Assembly (NCBI GenBank): GCA_044233745.1
Contig: JBIIJN010000020.1
Coordinates: forward strand, 1 to 33,825
Direction: 5' to 3'
DNA: 33,825 nucleotides
DNA from: UBA6165 sp044233745
GTDB lineage: Bacteria; Bacteroidota; Bacteroidia; Flavobacteriales_D; Crocinitomicaceae
Shown here: positions 15,208 to 26,400 of the stretch, piece after piece
Numbering within the stretch: position 1 is the stretch's first letter
How the letters are laid out: each line of letters opens with the position of its first letter
Program-made: the position numbers and the translations under genes
Notes under the pieces: generated by a model
What the model was told of the DNA's origin: nothing
Seen by the model: only the letters and a program-made list of their open reading frames with translations
Databases searched by the model: none

Positions 15208-17781
15208 CTACTGCTTCACCCAACGGAAAAATTCAACTCCTCGTGTACTTTCAACTTCTAAGATATACACCCCATTAGACCAAGTATCAGTTGTGATTTG
15301 ATAGTTCTCACTAGAGAATTCTACAACCGATACGAGCGCTCCAGACAAATCTCTTACAACTACTCGTTGAAGAAGAAAATCAGAATTTGACTTAATAAAA
15401 ATCACCTCATTTCCCGGATTAGGATAAATCACAAAATTCTGAAGTACGATTTCATTTACACCGACACCGCTTGAACAAAAAGCAGGAACATCAAACGATT
15501 GTGTTTCATCACCAACATCAAAACTACTTCCTTGAGATGCGCTGAAACCCAAACCTCTTCGGGCAAAAACCTCCCAAATTAAACATTGATTTTGCCCATC
15601 AAATAAATAATCGTCAGCAGCCAAAATTGCATCACGACCATCAACAAATCCAGGATTGCAGGCTTGAATACGCATGCCTTCCATGACCAATTGAATCGCC
15701 ATATTGTTGCCGCCAGTATCGTTGTAAAGGTCATAACTATGTCCATATTCCACAATCATTGCCCAGTACAAATCCCACAACATGGTACACCAAGCCGAGC
15801 CCACGCCATGAGGAACGCTTAAATTCTCTATATCGCTGTATGTGAGCGGGTTGACACTCATGTTTGTTGTGTAAGGAAAAGGTCGGATTCCGAAAGCATC
15901 AGCCGGGCGATTTGAAGCGAAATTACCTATACCACGCGGCATTTCGGCAGTTGCACCCAAGGTATCCGATATGATTAATGCGAAAAAGTCACTCCAACCC
16001 TCACCCATTTGTTCATCATTCCAAAGACAAGAAACTTCAAAAGGTCCGCCAGTTAAGCGATTGGAAATACCATGACCATATTCATGGGCAATGATGCCAT
16101 TATCAAAACTAGAATCGAATGAAATAACTTCAAAATTTCCACCAAAATTAGCCGTTACCGTTTCACCATTAAGCAACTGATTTACAATCAAAATACCATC
16201 TTCTTGAGAAATGCTCAACACAGGTATAGAAAGAGCTCCATTGTCATTTCCACCCATAGACATGGCACCACCCTGTTGATTATTGGCGATAATTACCGCA
16301 ACAGCACCATTGTCCTGTGCATTTTGGACTTTCTGAACAAAAGTACAACCACCACGATCGAAAAATGCTATTTTACCGCTTAACTGAGCGCCGTTTACCA
16401 AAGTGCCACAACCAAGCGTGGGTGTTCCAGAACCATCATTCACCAGAACAAGCTCTGCAGTAAAAGGATTGGTTGGAGGGGGCACTCCAAATGTTGAGGA
16501 GCCTGTTTCGTATTCATCTGCGATTATTTCAGGCGCAATAATTTCCAAAAGCGAACCAATGGTATGCTCCCACACATACATTTGCATGGTAGGATTAATA
16601 CCTTCTTCTGGAGTACCAAAATTGGCATTGTTCGTTCCACTTCCATCCAAGGCATGCGCAAACACAAAATCATTTCCATCGCCTAAGCCAGAATAATTTG
16701 TGTTCTGAAAATTTCCACTAAGCTCATCAAAACCATAGTAGAAACTGACGTCATGAAGAAAATTATTCCAAACAAATAGATTGGTTATAGATGCGTCAAG
16801 ACTCACGATTGGGTCATCGCCTTCAAAATAGGGAAAATCAAAAATCAAATCTAGTCCGCCATCTGGTGAATATCCGGGCTGATCAGCATCAGCAATATCC
16901 TCGTGAGCAAAAACATTGTTGCCACGGGTAATCGTATGTTCAGCACCAGGCGCGCCATTCACGTCATGCCAACCATAAGGAGAAGCGCTTGGGAATTCAA
17001 CTGCATTCAACAGTGCTCTAGGACCATGCAAAGGACTTTCAATACTCAAAGGATAGGCATTATATACCGCCTGACCCAATACTCTATTTTGCGGAAAAAC
17101 ACTTTGCTGATGCTCGCAATTGTGTTCATCAATATTCTCACACTGATGCGCCGGAGCCTGATGATCAAATTGGCAAACCAAATTTCTATTGTACTGAAAT
17201 AAAACATCACCTGAAACAGCTGAAACAACGATGGTCCAAGCTGCTCCTGTTTTTAAAGGTTCAAGTGCAAATTCATACCCCAAATTCAAAGCGCCATTCT
17301 CATTTGGAAAATAAATCAACCTCGCCCTAACAGGATTTAAAAAATAATCTGGACAGGTCAATTGGTGTCGGCCATTAATTGGACCCGAAAAGCCAGCACA
17401 AGATTCAATTTCAAGTTTGAGATAATCAACAATCAAATCAAAGGCACCCTGCATGTTCATTTCTGGGTTCACTTGGTCAACTCTTGCTAGTGCGTTGGGA
17501 ACAAAAGAACAGTTGTGAAATTTCAATTGATCACCTTGATGCAAATGCAGCTGAAACAAAGCATTGAATATTGGAATGCCTTTGACGGTTTGTTGCAAAT
17601 AGATATGTTGCATTTGGGTTGCTTCCCTGAAATAAGAATGACTGATGCGATAAGACTTCACATCGTGCTCATTTAAGTCATATTGTGCAGCTAGAGGCTC
17701 GAGAAATTTAGAAAAATCCTGAGCGGACACAGGAAGAAACAATAAAAAACCAAGAAAAGCGACGGCAATTTTTTTTAGCAT
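15208..17781 (-). CDS. Secreted M36 (fungalysin-type) metallopeptidase with PA domain and T9SS type A tail
   Basis: An 857-residue protein with signal peptide MLKKIAVAFLGFLLFLPVSA. An FTP propeptide (about 40-90; HIYLQQTVKGIPIFNALFQL) and a longer propeptide precede the M36 catalytic region. The zinc site is HEYGH (His566, Glu567, His570) with the third ligand Glu594 in GEGWSDFF, the M36 arrangement. A PA domain (about 435-545; GKIAFFDRGGCTFVQKVQNA) is inserted before the zinc site. Residues about 780-857 are a type A sorting domain (VIYPNPGNEVIFIKS, VRDLSGALVS, NGVYILEVES). M36 enzymes are made as zymogens and degrade extracellular protein; here export to the surface by T9SS is expected, for nutrient capture. 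It stands alone, 67 bases from the YceH gene. No clear -7 box was found. Confidence 0.95.
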   Translation of the reverse strand: MLKKIAVAFLGFLLFLPVSAQDFSKFLEPLAAQYDLNEHDVKSYRISHSYFREATQMQHIYLQQTVKGIPIFNALFQLHLHQGDQLKFHNCSFVPNALARVDQVNPEMNMQGAFDLIVDYLKLEIESCAGFSGPINGRHQLTCPDYFLNPVRARLIYFPNENGALNLGYEFALEPLKTGAAWTIVVSAVSGDVLFQYNRNLVCQFDHQAPAHQCENIDEHNCEHQQSVFPQNRVLGQAVYNAYPLSIESPLHGPRALLNAVEFPSASPYGWHDVNGAPGAEHTITRGNNVFAHEDIADADQPGYSPDGGLDLIFDFPYFEGDDPIVSLDASITNLFVWNNFLHDVSFYYGFDELSGNFQNTNYSGLGDGNDFVFAHALDGSGTNNANFGTPEEGINPTMQMYVWEHTIGSLLEIIAPEIIADEYETGSSTFGVPPPTNPFTAELVLVNDGSGTPTLGCGTLVNGAQLSGKIAFFDRGGCTFVQKVQNAQDNGAVAVIIANNQQGGAMSMGGNDNGALSIPVLSISQEDGILIVNQLLNGETVTANFGGNFEVISFDSSFDNGIIAHEYGHGISNRLTGGPFEVSCLWNDEQMGEGWSDFFALIISDTLGATAEMPRGIGNFASNRPADAFGIRPFPYTTNMSVNPLTYSDIENLSVPHGVGSAWCTMLWDLYWAMIVEYGHSYDLYNDTGGNNMAIQLVMEGMRIQACNPGFVDGRDAILAADDYLFDGQNQCLIWEVFARRGLGFSASQGSSFDVGDETQSFDVPAFCSSGVGVNEIVLQNFVIYPNPGNEVIFIKSNSDFLLQRVVVRDLSGALVSVVEFSSENYQITTDTWSNGVYILEVESTRGVEFFRWVKQ

Positions 17782-17848
17782 GGCAAAAAGTGTTTTGAAT
17801 AATAAGATAACGCGTTATTTAGCAAAAGGTTGATTACAAGAAAAATTA

Positions 17849-18481
17849 TCAATTCATGAAATCATCAAATAGCTTTTTTAATTCGGCAACTTGCGCCTCC
17901 AAATGAGCAACACGTTCTTCCATTTCTTGCATTTTCGAACCACTTGCATGCACAGAAACTTCTTCCATGAAATCTGGTTTATCGGCAAAAAGGTGGTAAT
18001 AGCGTGATTCTTTTTGTCCAGATTTACGTTCCAATTGAGCTATAAAAGGGGCTTCAGCTAAACCGAGTGCATTGAGTACTTTTTGAACTTCCTCCAAATC
18101 TTCGTAATCATACATCCTTCCCGACATATTTTTAATTTCACCTAAAGTAAGTGGGCCGCGCAAAAACAAAAGACCAAGCGCAGTAATTTCGGAAGGGTCG
18201 AGCGGATATTTAACCGCAATTGTGTGTCGGTATTTAACAGTTCTTCCGTCGCCTAACACATTGGCCAAGAGCATTTTTTTCTTCAAACCATCAATGGCCT
18301 CAAGCACTGTATCTTGTTCATATTCAACTACGGGATGCCGAGCGCTCTTTTGGTTGCAAGCTGTGATAAGCGCATTTAAAGTTAAAGGATAATAGTCTGG
18401 TGTTGTTCGTGATTTTTCAATAAGTGCACCCAAAACACGTAATTCTTCGTGTGTAAGTTGAGGCAAAAGCATGTTTTCCAT
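17849..18481 (-). CDS. YceH/DUF480-family winged-helix protein
   Basis: A 210-residue cytoplasmic protein. The pattern LTHEELRVLGALIEKSRTTP followed by DYYPLTLNALITACNQKSAR marks the UPF0502/YceH (DUF480) family, which has two tandem winged-helix domains; the second begins near LDPSEITALGLLFLRGPLTL. The C-terminal about 35 residues (KMQEMEERVAHLEAQVAELK) form a coiled coil. The molecular role of the family is not established. The start could be Met1 or Met4; I keep the longer form. It follows recJ after 44 bases on the same strand, so the two may share a transcript. Confidence 0.9.
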   Translation of the reverse strand: MENMLLPQLTHEELRVLGALIEKSRTTPDYYPLTLNALITACNQKSARHPVVEYEQDTVLEAIDGLKKKMLLANVLGDGRTVKYRHTIAVKYPLDPSEITALGLLFLRGPLTLGEIKNMSGRMYDYEDLEEVQKVLNALGLAEAPFIAQLERKSGQKESRYYHLFADKPDFMEEVSVHASGSKMQEMEERVAHLEAQVAELKKLFDDFMN

Positions 18482-18525
18482 AGATTTTGTGGTTTGGACA
18501 CAAATGTATCAAAAAAACTCAGGTA

Positions 18526-20262
18526 TCAAGATTCAGAGATGGCACGAATTTGAGCTTGCAAGCTACTTCGATCCTGAAAGATATTTTCCTCTAACACAAA
18601 AACGATATCCAAAGCTACGCCCGACAAGGCCAGTTCTAATTGATCCGCCATATTGAATCCAATCGCAGAAATGCCAAACGTTTTACCGGGCACATACAAT
18701 TCTGTTTTGAGATGCTTTTCGCCAACAATTCTTGTTCTTTCTGGATTCAAAAAACAACCTTTTGCTAAAAATACGGGGCGCATATTCTCTGGACCATGTG
18801 GCTCAAATTGCTTTAGAAGGCGCAATACTTTAGGCAACGGGCTCACGCTTTCTTCTGCTTCAAAAAGTTCATTCAAATCGATTTCCAAATCAATGTCAAG
18901 TGGTTCTATCCTCTGATTATCAGTAATATTTTGAGACACATATTGCTCAAACGCCAATTTGAAATTTCCAATTTGATCGATACGCACGGATAAACCAGCC
19001 GCATACATGTGTCCGCCAAATTGCACCAAAAATGCACTACAAGCCATCAACGCTTCGTGGACATCAAAACCGTGAACAGAACGCACAGATCCTACGGCAT
19101 GTTCATCATCAGATTTTGTTAAAACCACCGTTGGTCGATAATAGCGTTCAATCAAACGCGAAGCAACAATTCCAATCACACCTTTTTTCCAATCGGAGCC
19201 GTATACCACTGTGCTAGACAATTTTGCAAACTGTTTGTCCTCATCGAGTTGACCCAGTATTTCTTCAGTAATATCTTGGTCGAGTTGGCGACGCTCCGTA
19301 TTGAATTCCTCGATATTTTTCGCCACTTTACGCGCCAAAAGTAAATCGTTTGAAATCAGAAGATTAACGGCAGTTTTGCCAGACTCCATTCGGCCAGCGG
19401 CATTGATGCGAGGCGCAATGATGAAGACAACATTGCTCAAGGAAAGCGGGCGAGTTTTATTGGCGAGTTCTAACAAGGCACGAAGACCTGTTCTCAATGG
19501 TTTTTCATTGATTTGTTTTAATCCGTAATGTGCTAAAATGCGATTTTCTCCATTCACTGGAACAATATCGGCTCCGATAGATAAGGCATTGAGGTCTAAC
19601 AAATTCCAATATACCTCGGCATCCAAATTCAACTTTTCGGCCAGCCCTTGAAGCAGCTTGAAACCAATGCCACAGCCCGTAAGCTCTTTGAAGGGATACG
19701 GACAATCGATTTGTTTGTGATTCAAAAGAATAGCTTCAGGCAATACATCTCCGGGCTTGTGGTGGTCACAAACAATCACATCCAATCCCAAAGCACGGGC
19801 GTAAGCGATTTTATCAACGGCTTTTGTGCCACAATCTAAGGCGATAAAGAGTTGACAACCCTGCTCCACGGCGTAATCGATACCCTTCAATGAAACCCCG
19901 TATCCTTCGGTGTACCGGTCTGGAATATAAAAATTTGTGTCAAAACCCCATTCAGATAGAGCCAAAACCATTTGAGCTACAGCTGTTGTGCCATCCACAT
20001 CATAATCACCAAAAATGAGAATTCGCTCTTTATTTGACAAAGCAAGTGACATTCGATCAACCGCTTCAGTCATGTTTTTCATTAAAAACGGATCATGAAG
20101 TTCATTCAGATTGGGTCTGAAAAAAGTTTTAGCCGCATCAAAATCACAGATGCCGCGTGCCACAAGGAGTTTAGAAATTAAGGCTGGTACTTTTAAGGAT
20201 TCGGCAAGATTTTGCACGTGATTTAAGTCGATTCCAGACTCAATGTTCTGATAATTAAGCAT
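18526..20262 (-). CDS. recJ: Single-stranded-DNA-specific exonuclease RecJ
   Basis: A 578-residue protein, the usual length for RecJ. It degrades single-stranded DNA 5' to 3' in recombinational, mismatch and base-excision repair. Visible motifs are LLVARGICDFDAAKTFFRPN at the N-terminus, motif I DYDVDGTT from Asp86, ALDCGTKAVD, the DHH motif at 166-168 (CDHHKPG), RINAAGRMESGKTAV, and in the DHHA1 domain GSVRSVHGFDVHEAL and QFGGHMYAAGLSV with the GGH motif. The C-terminal OB-like part is present. All metal-binding motifs appear intact. A weak -7 match (TAATTTCG, 20287-20294, minus strand) lies 24 bases upstream. It is divergent from the giant repeat gene. Confidence 0.95.
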   Translation of the reverse strand: MLNYQNIESGIDLNHVQNLAESLKVPALISKLLVARGICDFDAAKTFFRPNLNELHDPFLMKNMTEAVDRMSLALSNKERILIFGDYDVDGTTAVAQMVLALSEWGFDTNFYIPDRYTEGYGVSLKGIDYAVEQGCQLFIALDCGTKAVDKIAYARALGLDVIVCDHHKPGDVLPEAILLNHKQIDCPYPFKELTGCGIGFKLLQGLAEKLNLDAEVYWNLLDLNALSIGADIVPVNGENRILAHYGLKQINEKPLRTGLRALLELANKTRPLSLSNVVFIIAPRINAAGRMESGKTAVNLLISNDLLLARKVAKNIEEFNTERRQLDQDITEEILGQLDEDKQFAKLSSTVVYGSDWKKGVIGIVASRLIERYYRPTVVLTKSDDEHAVGSVRSVHGFDVHEALMACSAFLVQFGGHMYAAGLSVRIDQIGNFKLAFEQYVSQNITDNQRIEPLDIDLEIDLNELFEAEESVSPLPKVLRLLKQFEPHGPENMRPVFLAKGCFLNPERTRIVGEKHLKTELYVPGKTFGISAIGFNMADQLELALSGVALDIVFVLEENIFQDRSSLQAQIRAISES

Positions 20263-20453
20263 ATTTAAACAGTTAGTAGGTTGGCACGAAATTATAAAAA
20301 AAACTTTTGCTAGACTAAAAATTTTCAGATTTTAAAAAAATTGAGGATTTTGTCGAATTGATGGCAACCATATTTCAGATAATTCGTTTATTTGTATGCT
20401 TGCAGAATGAAAATAGGTTTTTTTACAAAGACTTACGGAACACTTATCAAACC

Positions 20454-23400
20454 ATGAAAAAACGATACATATTATCTACACTTTTATTGTTATTTTCCTC
20501 ATTAACAACTGTTTATTCTCAGCTAACGGTTTCTATGAGCGCAACACCAGCTGCTGTTACAGGAGTCGTGAATATATGTGATGATGGGTCAGTAATTTTC
20601 ACTAGTACTTCACAAAATGTGCCTGGTGGTGCGACAATTAATTGGACTTTTCCTGGCGGTTCACCAGCATCGGCATCTACAATTGGTCCACATGCAGTAG
20701 CTTACAACACACCGGGTACATATACAGCAACATTAACAATCAACGGGCAGAGCACCAATTTAACTGTTGTTGTAGCACCTGATCCGGGTAATCCTGTATT
20801 TCAAATCACACCTTTTTTAACAAACTTCGGATATTCGCAAGACACCTCACTTACCACTGGAGTCATTTCTATTTATTACTGTGGCAATCAATACGGACTT
20901 TACAACGGCAACAATGTTCAATTTCAGATGACCGTTGGCGCATATCCTGCCAATCATCAAATCATTGTAAATTGGGGAGATGGCAGCTCAAACGTTTACG
21001 CAGGCACCGTTGGCACAGTTTCGCACAGTTACAATTGCACCAGCAACAATCAATTCACGGCAAGTGTTTCAGTGGTTGGTCCATCGGGGTGTGTTACAGC
21101 TGGAACTTTTGAAATTTACTCCGGGACAGCACCTCAAATTTTCATTACAAATAACCTAAGCACCCATTGTATTCCTGAGCCTTACGATTTTACATTGAAC
21201 GCCAATGATATACCTGGCACTTCTTACCAATACGTTTTTTCTGACAACAATGGGGCTGCTACGCCAATTTCAGGTCCATTTCCTGTGAATCTAGAATACG
21301 AATTTGCCATTCATTCATGTACGCAAAGTGCAACAATTCCGGGTCCAGGAGGAGCTCCTTTGACCTATAACAATGCCTATGCGGCGTCTATTCTTGCAAC
21401 CAATCTTTGTGGAGAATCATTTCTTTCTATTGGACCGATATACGTTAGCGCCATGCCTGTTACGGACATTGACATGCCTGAATACGCATGTGTTGGTGAA
21501 GAAGTGGACATCGTAAACACCTCACTACTAGGCATGATGGTTAGCCCCTCGGGTTGCAATCCATTAAATCAATGGTATTGGACAATAACACCAAACTCCG
21601 GTTACACAATTAATAACGGTGACCTTGGCGATGGAGCTCCGCCTGCTTGGTTTTTTTGGACACCAGGAAGCGAATCGTTAAATGTAACTTTCAACGATTA
21701 CGGAACCTACGCAGTTCAATTGATACAAGCGAACGCATGCGGCACAGATACATTAGTGGATTCAATTTGCATTGTTGCTCCGATTCTGGCAGACTTTACT
21801 ACAAGTTCATTAGGTGGTTGTACCCCAGCACAAATCTCAACAACAAATACTCCTTATGTTCCTTCATGTATAAACAACTCTGCCCTCTACAACTGGTCTG
21901 TATTGAATGCAGGTTCTGGAGTATGTCCCAATGAAGGAGTGCCGCCAGCCTACATCGGTGGCACTAATTCAACAAGTATTGAACCCCAATTCCAATTTAA
22001 CAACCCCGGGATTTACGACATACAACTCATAAGTTCCCTAACCAATCCCATACCCGGAACGCTATGTCAAGCAGATACAGCTGTTATCCAGGTTACAGTT
22101 ACTCAAGGACCAAATATTACATTTTCGCCTTATGCTGTTTGTGAAAACGCGCCTATTACTCTGATCAATTCTGTTGAAGACTGCTATGCGGGCAATACAT
22201 CATTCAATTGGTCATTCCCCTCTCCCCCTGCTTCAATATCAACGTCATCCATACAGCAACCCACCGTAACATTCTCTCAACCTGGAACATATCCAATTTC
22301 AGTTATTGTAAGCAATGACTGTGGGACTCAAAATTTTCCCACGTCAGTTATAGTACATCCATCGACTGCTATTACTATTACCGGACCTAATGGAGCCTGC
22401 GTAGGCAATCAAATATCCCTAAATGCAACACTGACAGGAGGTGCAACACAAGGTTTGTGGTCAGTTGCTCCAAATATTGGCTCCTTCAATAGTGTTTCAT
22501 TGATCAACACAACTTATACACCGCCTCCAGGATATACTGGCCCTTTGGTTTTCACATTTACTACTACCAACGCACCAGTTCAATGTGGTCAGGTTTCTCA
22601 AACTCATTTGGTTGTTTATGAACTGAATGCAACTGCGAATGCAGGCACATATATAACGCTCTGTGAAAACACGCCACTTAACTTAAACGGCGCAATCGGT
22701 GGAGCAGCATCAAGCTCTACTTGGTCAGACAATGTTGGCGGAGCTTTTTCAGATATTAATGCACTAAATGCCATTTACATACCACCTTCAAACTATACAG
22801 GTCCGATCAACTTTACATTAATTACAAACGACCCTCCTGGTTCTTGTACAGCAGCAACAGCGAACGCTAGTGTAACTGTCGTTCCAACAACCACAATTAC
22901 AGCAAACTCAGCTGTTTCAACGATTTGTCAAGGCGGAAATGTAAGCATAACGGCAACACCAGTCGGAACATTCACAGGTGTTCAATGGACTGCCCCTTCC
23001 GGATCATTTGCCAATGCCAATCAAGCCAACACCACATATACTCCACCTGCTGGATTCAGCGGAGTTATGAATTTAACTGCAACAACAACTGGAAGTGCCC
23101 CATGTCCGGCGGCATCAGCCCTTGTTCCAATTACTGTAGAACCTATTGCAACCATAGCAAATAGTTCAATTACTATTTGCAGTGGAGATCAATTCACTTT
23201 TACCCCTAATGGCGCTGCGCCTAACATCCTCCCTCTTGGCACAGGATTTAATTGGACGATTGTTCCAAACGGATCAATAACCGGAGCTTCAGCTTATAAC
23301 GGCTCGCCGCTAACAAGCATATCACAAACACTTATTAATAGCGCTTCAACACCTCAAACCATTACCTACACTGTTCAACCCATTACAACAAACACATTGG

Positions 23401-26400
23401 CATGTAATGGAAATCCATTCACTGTTACGCTTACTGTGTTGCCAGTGCCACAGGTAAATGCTATACCCAATGCGAGCTATTGCTCTTTTGTTCCAGCGAA
23501 TATTACATTTTCCGGAGTTGCAACCAGCTATTCATGGACAAACACAGAACCATTAATCGGTCTTGCTGCCTCAGGGAATGGCAATATAAATTTCACTACA
23601 AGCGCTGTAAGTACAAACACAACAGGAATTATTACAGTGACACCGAATTTCACACAAGGTGCTTTAACATGCTCTGGTGCATCGCAAACTTTTCAAATTA
23701 CCATTCTTCCTGCTCCAACAGTGTCGCCTGTGAATAACATTACTATTTGTAATAATGGACTTGTAAATCAGATTAACTTCAACGCCTCGTTACCGGGTTC
23801 CACTTTCAATTGGACAAATTCACAAACAGGAATAAATCTTGCAGCCTCAGGAACAGGTGCAATTAACGCCTTTAATGCGACAAATGCCGGAAATGCTCTT
23901 TTAGTAGCGAATATTTCAGTTACAGCAACTGTTAATTCATGTACTGGACCTTCAACGCCTTTTACGATTTCTGTGATTCCAACTGCAAATGTGACTAATG
24001 CAAGCACTTCACAAACTATTTGTAATGGACAAAGCACAATTGCTGTGAATTGGACAAGTAGTGTTACAGGATTTCCAACAACATACGCTTGGAGCATCTT
24101 AAATACTGGTTCAACCATCACAGGATTTACAGCTAGTGGAACTGGAAATTTACCAGCCTTTAGTTTATCGAATCTTCAAAGCACTCCTGGTCAACTTGTT
24201 GTGTCTGTGACACCAAGTGTAAATGGATGCCCAGGAAACAATTTTACATACACGATTAACGTGAACCCTACACCCGTTTTTAGCGCGATTCCTGCTCAAA
24301 CCATCTGCGGTGGACAAACATTTACAACACCTATATTCAACTCAACGGTTGCGGGAACAACATATTCATGGGCGCTACAAAGCCCTGGAAGTGTGCCCTC
24401 AACAATCACTGGTTATCCAACAAACGGAACTGGTAACATCAACGGTGTTCCGGTTTTGAATAGCGGTACACAAGCCTACACATTGGTTTACAACGTTACA
24501 CCTACAGCTAGTGGATGTGTCGGAGTAGTTCAAACGTTTTCATTGACTATTAATCCATCTCCAGACGTAACATTTAGTGTTCCAAACCAAACCATTTGTT
24601 CTGCAGGCCAAAGTGCAATAGTCAACTTAAGTAGCAGCACTATAGGCGCAAATTTTACTTGGAACGTTGTTCCTCCAGCTGGCATAACTGGATTAAATGT
24701 TACGAGTGGGACGAATTCAATACCTGTTTATACACTTTCGAATTCTACTCCACTTCCAATCACGATTACGTTTCAAGCTCAAGCTACAACTTCTGGTGGA
24801 AATGCTTGTCCTGGACCGATTTATAACTACACAATTACTGTAAACCCAACACCAACTGTAAATGCTGTAAATAGCCTTGTAGTTTGTAATAATGCTGTTG
24901 TGCCAACCATCAGTTTCAGTGGAACTGGTACTCAATACAATTGGAACAATAATACAATTGGTGTTGGATTAGCACCTACAGGTACTGGCGACATAACCAA
25001 TTGGACTGCATTAAACAACACCAATAGTCCAATTGTTGCGAACCTTTCTGTGACACCGGTTTACCTAAACAATGGAGTTTCTTGTGCGGGTATTCCAACT
25101 AATTTTTCTATTACGATAAATCCTTCTGGGGAAGTTAATACCATTACAAATGTTGTTGCTTGTAATAACTCAAATGTGACACCTGTGATATTCTCTACCA
25201 ATAATCTCGCTGGTTCAACAACTTACAATTGGGTAAACAATACCCCATCCATTGGCCTAGTTGGTTCACAAAACAATGTCCTACAGACACCCGGATTTGT
25301 TGGAAGTAATTTAACAGCAGTGGTGAGCACAGGAACAGTTACGGTTACACCAATTTACACAAATGGAGGCGTTTCATGTAACGGACCTGCTACAAATTTT
25401 GATATTTCTATACTTCCAACTCCAACTGTAAACACATTACCTAATTTAAGTTATTGTACAGGGTCACCAACAAACCCAATTACCTTTTCTGGAACGGCAA
25501 CTTCCTACAATTGGACCAATTCACTTCCAGCAATTGGCTTAGCAGCATCAGGCACAGGAAGCATTCCAAGTTTCACCGCAACAAATGGCACTTCGAGTCC
25601 ACTAGATGCAACAATTATTGTTAACCCTGAATACACTTTTGGAAACTTAACTTGTCAAGGAACAGCAGGTAGCTTCGTTATTTCAGTGAATACAGGCCCT
25701 ACGATAAATGCCTTAAGTGATATTTTGGTATGTAGCGGCACAACCATTCCTCAAATTAATTTTACAGGAAACGCGAATCAATATTCATGGGTTATGGTCG
25801 GAAACAATGTCGGTTCTGCAATGACTGGCAATGACTTCATTCCTCAATTTGTTGCTACGGCCGGTGCATCAACTGTTTTCACAGCCACAGTAACGGTTAC
25901 TCCTGGGTTTAATGCCAATGGATTTGTTTGTACAGGAACACCGATTACTTTCACAATCACCGTGAACCCAACACCGATTGTAAATCCAACGAATTCCATC
26001 ACCGTTTGCCATAACACTGCTCAACCACCAATTAATTTTAGTGGAACAGGAACCAATTACGCTTGGTCGGCTTCTAACGCATCAATCGGATTAATTCCGC
26101 CAGGCAGTGGAAATAACACTATACCTTCGTTTACTGCGCAAAACCTACTTTCAGGAGTGAATAACGTGAGTACGATATCTGTTACTCCACAATTTACCGC
26201 TAATGGTCTCACATGTCAAGGAACTGCTAATACATTCGAATACACGGTACTGTACATTCCTATAACGAACGCGGTACCAAATCAAGAATTATGTAACGGA
26301 TCAATGACTTCAGCGGTAAACTTCACAGGTAATGCTACAAGTTATTCATGGACCAACAACAATCCATCCATACATCCAAGCAGCTTATCTGGAGGTACGG